Shown: positions 43,377 through 50,428, numbered from the stretch's first letter. The stretch is DNA of 64,000 nucleotides from Candidatus Woesearchaeota archaeon (GCA_003599145.1 QZIT01000001.1:62001-126000); one strand, 5' to 3'. A program made the numbers and translations. The notes: generated by a model not told the origin, from the sequence alone.

Positions 43377-43819
43377 ATCTTGACTCGTTAAAAAAATATG
43401 CACCTGTTGTTTTAAGGATAGCATTAGCGCTGGTTTTTTTATGGTTTGGCATAAACCAGCTTTTTTTTCCAAACGATTTTATAGGCTATCTGCCAAATTG
43501 GGCAGTGCAGGATCAAGCAGGAATAGGAAACGTGATGCACAGCGTGGTTAACGCACTGCCTGGCAAGGCCTACACGCTTTTAGCAATCAACGGACTGGTT
43601 GAAGTGCTTTTAGGGATAGCATTACTTATGGGCTTTTTTACCAGAATAAGTGCCATTATTCTTGGAGCACACTTGTTTATTATCATGATATCTTTAGGAT
43701 ATAATGAAATAGCTGTGAGAGATTTTGGATTAGTATTTGCAACCGTTGCTATATTTTTGAATGGACCTGATATCTGGTGTGTTGATAACTTACTTAAAAA
43801 GAGAAGACTTGCGAACTGA
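43373..43819 (+). CDS. DoxX-family membrane protein
   Basis: A 148-residue protein with four transmembrane helices, of the DoxX family (LVFLWFGINQLFFP, LLAINGLVEVLLGIALLMGF). DoxX proteins are quinone or thiol redox-related. It overlaps the cupredoxin gene (ATGA), so the three genes YtkA-like, CuA-like and DoxX form one unit. It overlaps the convergent PhoU/TrkA-C gene by 30 bases. Confidence 0.88.
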   Translation: MNLDSLKKYAPVVLRIALALVFLWFGINQLFFPNDFIGYLPNWAVQDQAGIGNVMHSVVNALPGKAYTLLAINGLVEVLLGIALLMGFFTRISAIILGAHLFIIMISLGYNEIAVRDFGLVFATVAIFLNGPDIWCVDNLLKKRRLAN

Positions 43820-44350
43820 TTCTTTTAATAATCGTTCAGACTGCGCAGTGCCAATGGCAATAATAGTATCTTTAGGCATTAATCGAGTATCTTTGGAAAT
43901 ATCGAAAAGCCATTTTTCATTTCTCTTTATGGCAATAATCCTTGCTTTGGTATAGGTTCTTATTTTTAGTTCTCCTATAGTTTTATTGGCAAAAAAAGAA
44001 CTATAATGAATCAACTCTTCAATAACGCGTTTATCTGCATTTTGCAAAGTGTGGGTTATAAATTCAGGAACTTGCTCTTCCAAGGTCAAATCTGCAATAA
44101 ACGCTGCGCTTGTTGCCAAATCTTTTATGTATAAAATGAACTTGTTAATGTAAGACTTTTCATCTTTTTTTATTTTTGCTTTCTCAATGGCCTTTTTAGA
44201 CTCTAGATACAACGCATTGATTTTTTTATACAGCAAGCTTACCTGATTAGCCATTTCCCGATCATGCAAAAAAACTGCCGAGTACGCTACATCGGTCATG
44301 AGCTCTGTCAAATCCTTCATCTCAACCAAAGACTCTTTAAGCGATTTCAC
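43790..44350 (-). CDS. PhoU-TrkA_C domain protein
   Basis: A 186-residue cytoplasmic protein. The N-terminal 100 or so residues form a PhoU-like helical bundle; the C-terminal 75 or so form a TrkA_C (RCK_C) domain (ELKIRTYTKARIIAIKR, PKDTIIAIGTAQS). This fusion is common in Archaea next to potassium channels or transporters and binds nucleotide ligands. The GTG at 44350 lies about 27 bases from the TATA TTTATAAA on its strand, so a leaderless GTG start is likely; an ATG at 44320 is an alternative. No channel gene adjoins. Confidence 0.85.
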   Translation of the reverse strand: MKSLKESLVEMKDLTELMTDVAYSAVFLHDREMANQVSLLYKKINALYLESKKAIEKAKIKKDEKSYINKFILYIKDLATSAAFIADLTLEEQVPEFITHTLQNADKRVIEELIHYSSFFANKTIGELKIRTYTKARIIAIKRNEKWLFDISKDTRLMPKDTIIAIGTAQSERLLKESVRKSSLFK

Positions 44351-44429
44351 AAAAGCATTTCAGGGTTTCAGGTTTATAAAGTTTGTTCAAAACGCAAAAC
44401 TATATAAAGAAAATAAACCAAAAGCCATT

Positions 44430-44897
44430 ATGAAAATTCCAGGCATTGCCTATTTAATCATAGGAGCGGTCATTGCAGGCTATGCTTTTTTTGTTAGAGC
44501 CAAAACAGAAAGTACTGCTATGCTGATATTCTTTTACATAGGACTCTTGTTTATTGCAATAGGCGGCATTAAACTACTCATGCAAAAGAAAGCGCCAAAA
44601 CATCATGCAACTCATCCTTCGCATTCTTATAATACCCAACAGCATATGCATCAGGCACCTCCAGCGCACACACAACATATACAGCATCAACAACAGAATA
44701 CTGCACATCATATTCAACCACACCATGCACAACACACGCACATACAACAAGCCCAGCAACAACAGAATATGCATGTTTATCCGCAACATTCTCAACAGCA
44801 GCATATGTTTCCCCAAGTAGTTGTTTGTCCTGTCTGTCAGGGAAGAAATCCTATCAGTGCAAACTTCTGTTCACGATGCGGAAAGAACTTAAAGTAA
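44430..44897 (+). CDS. Membrane protein with His/Gln-rich linker and zinc ribbon
   Basis: A 155-residue protein: two N-terminal transmembrane helices (about 3-20 and 27-48), a Lys/His junction, a linker of some 70 residues with 18 histidines and many glutamines (about 55-125), and a C-terminal zinc ribbon CPVCxxxNPxxxxFCSRCGKNL. The linker could bind metal ions such as nickel, zinc or copper. The start ATG at 44430 is supported by TATA (ACTATATAAAG, about 44399-44408). The repeated CA-rich DNA of the linker creates long false open frames on both strands. Confidence 0.75.
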   Translation: MKIPGIAYLIIGAVIAGYAFFVRAKTESTAMLIFFYIGLLFIAIGGIKLLMQKKAPKHHATHPSHSYNTQQHMHQAPPAHTQHIQHQQQNTAHHIQPHHAQHTHIQQAQQQQNMHVYPQHSQQQHMFPQVVVCPVCQGRNPISANFCSRCGKNLK

Positions 44898-44927
44898 AGA
44901 CGTACTTTGAATTTGCCGCCCGCGTCA

Positions 44928-45995
44928 TCAACTCAATCTTTCTTTAAAGGTTTCAAAATAGGTCATGAGCAAAGGCAATAATATTGGACCAATAAATATC
45001 CCGACAATCCCGAACAAGCAGGCACCACCTATAACTCCAATAATTACCACTATCTGATTCACCTTTGCTTTTTTATGCACTATTTTTGCAAGAAGAATAT
45101 TATCAATGGTGCCGATTATCAAAAGACCGTATAAAAACAAAGCTATCCCTTTTCCTAAAACCCAGTAATTATGAGAAAAGTAGCCGCTTAAAATTAAAAA
45201 AAGCGAAGCAGGCAGCCAGATAATCGCTGTTCCAATAGTCGGAATAAGCGCGAAGAAGGCCATTATCAATCCTAAAATTATTGGAAAAGGAACACCAAAC
45301 AGATAAAATCCTATAGTTCCAACAATTCCCTGCACTAATGCAACAAATAATTGTGCATAAATCACGGTATGAGTTATATTCCCAAATTCACGGGTAAGCC
45401 TCTTTTTTGTCTTTGTCCTCATAGGAAGCAAGTCGCTCATTTTTTTTAATATAATCTCTCTATCTTTAAGGATAAAATAAGCTATAATGAACGTAAGAAA
45501 AATTTGTGCGATTATGAGAGGTATACTCAAAATAAAGCTTGTTATTTTCTCCTCCAAAATCGGTTTAAGGCTTTGCAGTTTTTTATCAATACCTAATTTT
45601 GACAATTGGTCTGTGTTGAATTTTTCCGCCCTATTAAGCAATGAACATACTTTTGAGTCTTCACTCGTGCACGCTAAACCGAATAATTCTCCTTTCTCAA
45701 CTTTGCTTGATAAAGAATTATAGAGAGAATATCCCTGATGGGTAATTTCGAATGCCAAAAAAAAGAAAGGAATTAAGATTATGATTGCAACAATACATAA
45801 AGAAAAAATAATTGAAAGAGCATTATTCTTGATTTTCTTATGGATTCTCTTATACAACGGAAAAGAAAGGTATGCCAAAAGTATGCTGCTTAAAAGAACA
45901 GTAATCATCGGTTGGATAAGCTTAAAGAAGAGAAGTAATGCAAGTATAAATACTATGAATGGAACTATTTTTTGATATTGATTAAGGATTGCCAT
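44928..45995 (-). CDS. AI-2E/PerM family transporter
   Basis: A 355-residue membrane protein of the AI-2E (PerM/TqsA) transporter family with seven to eight helices, including the conserved late GxxIGP-type segment (FGIVGIFIGPILLPLLMTYF). Residues of the central domain (IHKKI, SLYNSLSSKVEKGEL) are soluble. Such proteins export small molecules or sodium. The ATG at 45995 follows two TATA-like boxes: one at about 46005, too close, and one at about 46054, giving a leader of roughly 30 bases. Confidence 0.87.
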   Translation of the reverse strand: MAILNQYQKIVPFIVFILALLLFFKLIQPMITVLLSSILLAYLSFPLYKRIHKKIKNNALSIIFSLCIVAIIILIPFFFLAFEITHQGYSLYNSLSSKVEKGELFGLACTSEDSKVCSLLNRAEKFNTDQLSKLGIDKKLQSLKPILEEKITSFILSIPLIIAQIFLTFIIAYFILKDREIILKKMSDLLPMRTKTKKRLTREFGNITHTVIYAQLFVALVQGIVGTIGFYLFGVPFPIILGLIMAFFALIPTIGTAIIWLPASLFLILSGYFSHNYWVLGKGIALFLYGLLIIGTIDNILLAKIVHKKAKVNQIVVIIGVIGGACLFGIVGIFIGPILLPLLMTYFETFKERLS

Positions 45996-46073
45996 GGTGT
46001 AAAAATATATGCTGCAGGTAAGGACAGGCATACCTGCATTTGCCTATCGCGTTTTTATATTAATGTCGTCAGT

Positions 46074-46328
46074 CTATTGCTTTCTCCTCATCATTGCTGC
46101 AACAAGCACTGCGCCGACGGCTGCACCTATTCCTGCGGCAATCAATACTGATTTTTCAGGATTTTTTTGAATGTAGCCATCAACATTTTCCTTCATCATT
46201 GCCGCTTTTTCTTTTAAATGAGCAAACTCTTCTTTGCCACTCTCACCCATGCTTTCAGCCTTGTCCATCATTTTATCAATATGCTCATGCATGCTCTGTC
46301 TTACACTAAAATTTTTTTCATTTACCAT
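46074..46328 (-). CDS. DUF883/YqjD-like small membrane protein
   Basis: An 84-residue protein: a helical, amphipathic N-terminal two-thirds (MHEHIDKMMDKAESMGES), then a C-terminal hydrophobic helix with GxGAxxGAVLVAA and a basic end (MMRRKQ), matching the YqjD/ElaB (DUF883) pattern, which in bacteria anchors ribosome-binding proteins to the membrane in stationary phase. It follows the YqjE-like gene by six bases with SD GGAGGTAGGTG. Its pairing with YqjE is as in bacteria. Confidence 0.75.
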   Translation of the reverse strand: MVNEKNFSVRQSMHEHIDKMMDKAESMGESGKEEFAHLKEKAAMMKENVDGYIQKNPEKSVLIAAGIGAAVGAVLVAAMMRRKQ

Positions 46329-46334
46329 TTTTTT

Positions 46335-46664
46335 TCACCTACCTCCCACTTTTAGCAGGAGACCTATTACAAAAATCGTTATGCCTATAGAAAAGAATGC
46401 TGCAGCGTTGCTCCAGCCTAGGTTTTCTATCAGGAAGAAAAAAAGCGCGAAAATCAGAAATACAGTTCCAAATACGATTATTAAAAGATACGCCATCTTC
46501 TTCAGCACTCTTTTTTCTATTTGCGTTATTCGCTCTTCAATATTTTTCATGACCATTTCTGCCCCTTCTGCTATCGGCGGAAATATGCTTGCAGCTAAGG
46601 TTTGAGAAATAAAACTCAATCCGTCTTTTATCATACCCATGAATCCGTGGTCTTTTTCAGTCAT
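46335..46664 (-). CDS. YqjE-like small membrane protein
   Basis: A 109-residue protein with two transmembrane helices (about 58-80 and 87-106) after a charged amphipathic N-terminal half, in the pattern of the YqjE/phage holin superfamily (DUF1469). It stands with the YqjD-like gene immediately downstream, overlapping its SD. SD AAGGTGAAG precedes its ATG. The pair is normally a bacterial stress-membrane module. Confidence 0.72.
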   Translation of the reverse strand: MTEKDHGFMGMIKDGLSFISQTLAASIFPPIAEGAEMVMKNIEERITQIEKRVLKKMAYLLIIVFGTVFLIFALFFFLIENLGWSNAAAFFSIGITIFVIGLLLKVGGR

Positions 46665-46822
46665 TGCTTCACCTTGTTACTATGCGTATAGCTTGCTCCT
46701 TTTTCGCTAGAAGGCGCTCAATCCGGATCATTCATCGCGTTCTGCATTCTTTTTTAACAATGAGTCGTGTTGCATTGCGCATATGACCCGCTATGCGCTC
46801 ATTTTTATTCAGATCAAACGTA

Positions 46823-46921
46823 TTAAAAAATTCTGAACAACATTATAACAATAAAGATTACTACGACTACTCCGCCAATAAGCGCGAGTATTCCTCCTTT
46901 TTTATTCATTGTGTGTTTCAT
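46823..46921 (-). CDS. Single-helix microprotein, 32 residues
   Basis: A 32-residue open frame (MKHTMNKKGGILALIGGVVV...) with one transmembrane helix from residue 10 to 31, begun by an ATG nine bases after the SD CGGAGG. It starts 13 bases after the stop of the PLDc_N-like gene, in the same direction, and is thus part of the same transcript. No family known. Too short for ordinary gene calling. Confidence 0.65.
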   Translation of the reverse strand: MKHTMNKKGGILALIGGVVVVIFIVIMLFRIF

Positions 46922-46934
46922 GGTTTCCTCCGTT

Positions 46935-47150
46935 TTAATGATAAGCATTTTTTCGCCCAAACAAATCATTTTTTGCATTTCTTCCTATGAAATAATATAC
47001 TATTGCGGTTAGTATGTTAAAAATTACGGCAAGTATTATCCATAACAATTTCATGCCGTCAGATAATTTTTTATTATGTACAATCACGTCATAGATTACC
47101 CACACTGCAGCAAGAACTGCAACAATGCCCAAGATCGTATTGAAAAACAT
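46935..47150 (-). CDS. PLDc_N-like small membrane protein
   Basis: A 71-residue protein with two predicted transmembrane helices (about 5-23 and 33-53) and a charged end. The pattern (VWVIYDVIVHNKKLSDGMK-W-I) matches the phospholipase D N-terminal (PLDc_N) family of small membrane proteins of unknown role. It has the SD CGGAGG and lies 20 bases after the 28-residue gene. The two lysines between helices and the terminal NAKNDLFG are typical. Confidence 0.75.
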   Translation of the reverse strand: MFFNTILGIVAVLAAVWVIYDVIVHNKKLSDGMKLLWIILAVIFNILTAIVYYFIGRNAKNDLFGRKNAYH

Positions 47151-47170
47151 GGTTCACATCCTCCGTTTTA

Positions 47171-47257
47171 TTAAAATAATTTTTCAGCCAAATAGATGCT
47201 GATGGCTGATATGACCAAGCTTATTGAAAACACCAGTAATAATGCTAAGACTGTCAT
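47171..47257 (-). CDS. Single-helix microprotein, 28 residues
   Basis: A 28-residue open frame (MTVLALLLVFSISLVISAIS...) that is nearly all one transmembrane helix with a short charged C-terminus (YLAEKLF). Its ATG at 47257 follows the SD CGGAGGTGG by eight bases. It lies 61 bases after the basic microprotein gene with a stem-loop (47286-47314) between, and 20 bases before the PLDc_N-like gene. Unknown function. Confidence 0.6.
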   Translation of the reverse strand: MTVLALLLVFSISLVISAISIYLAEKLF

Positions 47258-47285
47258 ACATAACCACCTCCGTTTCTTTAATCTA

Positions 47286-47314
47286 TAACAGTGAAGCAAT
47301 AAAGCTCCCTGTTA
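47286..47314 (-). terminator. Stem-loop between two microprotein genes
   Basis: TAACAG/CTGTTA arms (47286-47291 and 47309-47314) enclose GAAGC/GCTCC (47293-47297 and 47304-47308) that pair apart from one bulged base and one G-T pair, around a six-base loop. It lies five bases after the stop of the basic microprotein on the minus strand. It may be a partial terminator or an RNA-processing site; no U-run follows directly. Confidence 0.4.
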
Positions 47315-47318
47315 AAAC

Positions 47319-47438
47319 TTATGTCTTCATTATGTTTTTTCCAACAGTTCTATTTTTTATCATTCCTTTGCCGCCTGGACTATTTGCAGCTCTTATTTTT
47401 GCTGCGGTCATTCTGCCGCCTCTGCTTATTTTTGCCAT
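47319..47438 (-). CDS. Basic soluble microprotein, 39 residues
   Basis: A 39-residue open frame rich in Gly, Lys and Arg (MAKISRGGRMTAAKIRAANS, then PGGKG) with no membrane helix and no acidic residue, unlike its neighbours. Its SD is GGAGG seven bases before the ATG at 47438. It lies 29 bases after the DUF1328-like gene. It might bind nucleic acid or the membrane surface. No family known to me. Confidence 0.62.
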   Translation of the reverse strand: MAKISRGGRMTAAKIRAANSPGGKGMIKNRTVGKNIMKT

Positions 47439-47467
47439 TTTTTTACCTCCAAAGTGTTAATCATTGT

Positions 47468-47656
47468 TTACGCTTTTTTTATTGTGTGCGCAATTACTGA
47501 AATTATAAACAAGATGACGAAGATTATTGCTAACCATTTGGCAATTACAAATGAAACTCCCGAAATGAGTCCGAATCCAAATATCCCTGCGATGATAGCA
47601 ACTATTAAAAAAAGTATCGCCCAAATTAACCAGCCTGTTACTCCTTTTTTATTCAT
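47468..47656 (-). CDS. DUF1328 (YtjA-like) small membrane protein
   Basis: A 62-residue protein with two transmembrane helices, matching DUF1328: GWLIWAILFLIVAIIAGIFG followed by SGVSFVIAKWLAIIFVILFI. DUF1328 proteins are common in bacteria as stress-related envelope proteins with unknown activity. SD GAGGAGGT precedes the ATG. First gene of the small-protein run (47656 down to 46823). Confidence 0.85.
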   Translation of the reverse strand: MNKKGVTGWLIWAILFLIVAIIAGIFGFGLISGVSFVIAKWLAIIFVILFIISVIAHTIKKA

Positions 47657-47692
47657 GTGTACCTCCTCAGTATCTTGAATTAAAATTCCCGA

Positions 47693-47710
47693 TGGCCGCT
47701 ATTGCGGCCA
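47693..47710 (-). terminator. Hairpin after the Big5-TM-DUF4332 gene
   Basis: TGGCCGC (47693-47699) and GCGGCCA (47704-47710) pair perfectly as a seven-base stem with loop TATT. It lies seven bases after the stop of the 47717 gene, and on the minus strand is followed by a T-rich run within 15 bases. A terminator is the simplest reading. Confidence 0.5.
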
Positions 47711-47716
47711 CCCGAC

Positions 47717-48862
47717 TTAAACTATTTGCCCTTGGGAATCACTCATGGTATGATCACTCGCCTGCTCTATCCAATTCTCGACAGTAGCATATCCAGGGGA
47801 ATTTCCCTGAATATTCACATGAAGCGAGTCCTGTTTCTGACGTACAAGCTTAAGAAGTCTATCAGTATCATAATTCTTAAGCTGGTCTATCGTATGAATT
47901 CCTGATCGCTCAAGAAGCTCTGCATACTGCGGACCGATGTCTTTAACACTAACCAGTTCTGCCATACTCTGCCAACTTCTGACTGAGCTTACCGGAGCGC
48001 CAATTTTATTGGCTACTTTTATAGGGTCTGCTTCCCATAATTGCTGGGTATTCTTTATTCCCATTGCTTTAAGTCCCTTGTTATACTCTGGACCAATTCC
48101 TTCTAAGGCAAGCACAGGATGTACATCCCCGAATGGAGTAGCACGCGTTGTTTTTGTGCTATAGGTGGTCTGGGTATTTTTCGTTGTTTTTTGCTGAGTT
48201 GGTCTCATAGCAAGAGAGAGCACCACGATGAATGCTATCAATAAAAGCAGAATTGCACCGCCAATAACCCAAACCCACGGGAACGCTGTTGTACCCTGCA
48301 CACCTTGTGCGGTAATGGGCACTATTGCGGATTCGTTCGATTTGTTTGCTGATCCGTTCGCAAGATTCTGGTTTAGCTGCGAAGTCGTAAGGTCTGTATT
48401 AAACAAATCAGAGCCTGTAGTAAAGCTCCAGACGTAATTTCCAGAAAGCGAATTGCCTGCAAGATCTTTTGCTCCATTTATCTCCACAGTAAAAACATTA
48501 CCATATCTCTGGTTTGGAGAAAACTGTTCATTTGATGTAAACGTTGCTGTACGGCCAGTATAGGTTACTATTCCGTCAATTGCAAGCAACCTGTACACTC
48601 CAAATTCTGGAGTCGTCCTTTGCATCACCTTAAATGTATTTTCATTTATGGTCGAAGGATCCATAGCTTCACTAAACACTATGGTTATTTCTTCATTTCT
48701 TGACAACTCTTGCTCATTGTTCATTGGCGATACAGAAAGTATCGTCGGACGCGTTGTATCGGTTAATGCACTCACGGTTACAGCAGCAAGTGCTGTCAAC
48801 ATAACCATCATGAGCGCGACTATTACAAACGTCGAACTCTTTTCATACTGTTTCTTTACCAT
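47717..48862 (-). CDS. Big5-TM-DUF4332 transmembrane protein
   Basis: A 381-residue protein. A signal peptide or N-terminal helix (about 12-34) precedes a Big_5 (SbsA Ig-like) domain (DTTRPTILSVSPMNNEQELS, then EAMDPSTINENTF and SGNYVWSFTTG), a transmembrane helix near 198-222, and a cytoplasmic C-terminal DUF4332/helix-hairpin-helix region (LEGIGPEYNKGLKAMGI, VKDIGPQYAELLERSGI). This links an outside Ig-like domain to an inside nucleic-acid- or protein-binding unit. SD GGGGGTGG and TATA about 35 bases before the ATG. Central to the island of small genes. Confidence 0.8.
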   Translation of the reverse strand: MVKKQYEKSSTFVIVALMMVMLTALAAVTVSALTDTTRPTILSVSPMNNEQELSRNEEITIVFSEAMDPSTINENTFKVMQRTTPEFGVYRLLAIDGIVTYTGRTATFTSNEQFSPNQRYGNVFTVEINGAKDLAGNSLSGNYVWSFTTGSDLFNTDLTTSQLNQNLANGSANKSNESAIVPITAQGVQGTTAFPWVWVIGGAILLLLIAFIVVLSLAMRPTQQKTTKNTQTTYSTKTTRATPFGDVHPVLALEGIGPEYNKGLKAMGIKNTQQLWEADPIKVANKIGAPVSSVRSWQSMAELVSVKDIGPQYAELLERSGIHTIDQLKNYDTDRLLKLVRQKQDSLHVNIQGNSPGYATVENWIEQASDHTMSDSQGQIV

Positions 48863-48864
48863 AA

Positions 48865-48879
48865 AACCACCCCCTGGTT
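48865..48879 (-). promoter_or_regulatory. SD enclosed in a short hairpin
   Basis: On the minus strand AACCA-GGGGG-TGGTT forms a five-base stem with the SD GGGGG as the loop, just before the ATG at 48862. The loop presentation could aid or hinder ribosome binding depending on stability; a five-base stem is marginal. Confidence 0.35.
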
Positions 48880-48948
48880 TTTATTTTATAATTTACAATT
48901 GGTAATCATAATTTTTGAAAGTGCTATTGCGAAAAGGAAGAATGATGC

Positions 48949-49110
48949 TCAAGGATGATATTGACCATTGACAGGTTTTTTGCAATGCGGACACACTAAG
49001 GACATGCCGACTAATTCTGGACTTATTATTTGTTTGTGACAATGCTTACATAAAATCATATTCAAATCTTTTTTCGCTTTTTGCGCATTAGTTAGTTTTT
49101 TCATTTTCAT
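48949..49110 (-). CDS. Zinc-ribbon microprotein, 53 residues
   Basis: A 53-residue open frame with a basic N-terminus (MKMKKLTNAQKAKKD) and two Cys-x2-Cys pairs: CKHC at 21-24 and CPHC at 40-43, a complete zinc ribbon. It begins four bases after the stop of the 49115 gene, so it is the second of a coupled pair. Unknown function; a DNA- or protein-binding role is possible. Confidence 0.68.
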   Translation of the reverse strand: MKMKKLTNAQKAKKDLNMILCKHCHKQIISPELVGMSLVCPHCKKPVNGQYHP

Positions 49111-49114
49111 TGCG

Positions 49115-49327
49115 TTATTGCGCAGTCAACTGTCCAGTCAACTCTGTCTGCGTTTCTACTTGCTTTTGTAAAAGCTGCAAATGCACAAGCCTATGCTTCA
49201 TATCAACTCGTTCTGACTGCATCTTCAACATGTTTCTTTCAAGCTTTGACAGCATATGCTGCCAATAGGCAATCTTTCTTTCAACTTCAAAGACCATGCT
49301 TTTTTCCACATCAAAGAGTTTTTTCAT
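49115..49327 (-). CDS. Coiled-coil microprotein, 70 residues
   Basis: A 70-residue soluble protein, almost all helical with heptad-like spacing (MVFEVERKIAYWQHMLSKLE, LVHLQLLQKQVETQTE). The ATG at 49327 follows the SD GGGGGTG; an in-frame ATG at 49348 lies before that SD. It should dimerise, and it is the likely partner of the zinc-ribbon protein just downstream. Confidence 0.62.
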   Translation of the reverse strand: MKKLFDVEKSMVFEVERKIAYWQHMLSKLERNMLKMQSERVDMKHRLVHLQLLQKQVETQTELTGQLTAQ

Positions 49328-49372
49328 AGCAAAACACCCCCACAGCACATACTTGGAAGAATGAGCTCTTCT

Positions 49373-49492
49373 TCACTCTTCTGCATAAGCGCCTTCATAG
49401 ACGTGCAGTTTACGCTCCTCTATCTCCCAGACAGATAAACTGTCAACTTCCTCTGATGTTAATATTGCTCCACTATCGTCTTCAAATAGCAT
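49373..49492 (-). CDS. Acidic microprotein, 39 residues
   Basis: A 39-residue open frame, highly acidic (about thirteen Glu/Asp; MLFEDDSGAILTSEEVDSL). The SD GGGGGG precedes its ATG by eight bases, and a TATA (TTATATACTA) lies about 25 bases upstream. It is the first gene of the island. Being acidic and soluble, it may interact with the basic microprotein at 47319. Unknown. Confidence 0.58.
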   Translation of the reverse strand: MLFEDDSGAILTSEEVDSLSVWEIEERKLHVYEGAYAEE

Positions 49493-49784
49493 ATTTTCAG
49501 CCCCCCATTAGTATATAAAAAAGTAATAAAGCATTATGAAATCAATACATTCTATAAGGCATAGCTGCAATACCTTCACCCCCAAGAAAAGGCTGCAGCA
49601 TACCCTGATGATCATAATAATCAAAATTTGCGCAAGTTCTGCAGGAAGGAATAGTTTTTCATTCCACTACTTTATAATATCACTGAAGTTCTAATACTTA
49701 GTGTTGGAAACGTAAACAAATCGATAGGAATAAGTTTATACTCTCTCCGGTGTAAGAAGCATAGTGCACGCTCACTGAAAATAA
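49493..49784. other. 292-base gap without a confirmed gene
   Basis: This stretch between the acidic microprotein gene and the Lrp gene contains the TATA box for the 49492 gene, and on the minus strand (49542-49662) a possible frame-shifted microprotein with a Cys-x2-Cys motif. Nothing else is clear. Confidence 0.45.
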
Positions 49785-50360
49785 TTATTTTTCAGAATAA
49801 TGGTTTAAGAACAAGTCATCAGGAGAAAATTCTTTTTTATCAAGTATTTCATGCAAAAGTCCCAAGGGATTTCGTGAAATGATTTTATCCACTGAAAAGG
49901 TATATGCTGCCTTAATCTGCACTTCTTCTGCAAATTTAGTCTGTATTTGCGCAATATACTGCTCCTTTTGATGAGTATCTCTGAAACCAAGTAACAGCAC
50001 ATGCGAAGCTTGTTCGTCAGCAACCCTATAAGCATCAATAACGTAAGGAGTTCTCGATATTCTATCTGATATCTGATCATCTGAAAACTCTCGCCATATT
50101 TTAGAAGTAAGTCGTATGATGAGTATCATCATGACATTGATTCCTATTTTTTTGAAGTCTACAATAGGCATATAGCCTTGGATAATGCCATAATGCTCTA
50201 ATTTGTTTCGTATCTTAAATATTGCCTGAGGCGTAAGCTTCATCGTTTTAGCAATATCGCTATCAGGAATCCTTTTAGAGTCAAGGATTTTTTTGAGAAC
50301 AACTTTATCATTTTCCGTAAGCTTCGGAAAATCAGGATTCATTCTGTCTATATTCAACAC
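49785..50360 (-). CDS. Single Lrp/AsnC-type transcription regulator
   Basis: A protein of 185-191 residues with one winged HTH (LTENDKVVLKKILDSKRIPD, MKLTPQAIFKIRNKLEHYG) and one C-terminal effector domain. Two starts are possible: a TTG at 50360, three bases after the SD GGGGGTG, and an ATG at 50342. Unlike the three double-Lrp genes it has one unit. It reads towards the island of small proteins, 292 bases away, and is divergent from the nitroreductase gene with a palindromic TATA region between. Confidence 0.82.
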   Translation of the reverse strand: MLNIDRMNPDFPKLTENDKVVLKKILDSKRIPDSDIAKTMKLTPQAIFKIRNKLEHYGIIQGYMPIVDFKKIGINVMMILIIRLTSKIWREFSDDQISDRISRTPYVIDAYRVADEQASHVLLLGFRDTHQKEQYIAQIQTKFAEEVQIKAAYTFSVDKIISRNPLGLLHEILDKKEFSPDDLFLNHYSEK

Positions 50361-50428
50361 CCCCTGTATAGGTAAGCAAGCAAACTTTAAGTAAATTTCG
50401 GTTTTTTGGCCTTATTTTGCCATAGGTT

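Noticed and set aside
43790-43819. 30-base overlap of DoxX and PhoU/TrkA-C genes as a regulatory antisense
   Set aside because: Convergent tail overlaps of a few to 30 bases are common in this compact window; nothing else suggests antisense control.
44605-44816. A possible microsatellite or CRISPR-like repeat
   Set aside because: The repeats are imperfect, two to six bases long and in a coding frame; there are no regularly spaced equal-length repeats with spacers. It is a His/Gln codon tract.
44574-44820. Open frames of 71-80 codons on both strands in the CA-rich stretch
   Set aside because: They are products of the CA/CAA repeats that code the His/Gln-rich linker of the 44430 gene; their protein sequences are low complexity with no start signals.
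46700-46822. A 16-codon frame and short GC-rich hairpins upstream of the 46664 gene
   Set aside because: Too short, with no SD and no second supporting signal; I see no clear feature beyond leader sequence there.
49560-49650. An alternative minus-strand reading of about 35 codons starting MIIRVCCSLFLG
   Set aside because: It overlaps the possible Cys-x2-Cys microprotein in another frame, has no SD and no TATA at usual distance.
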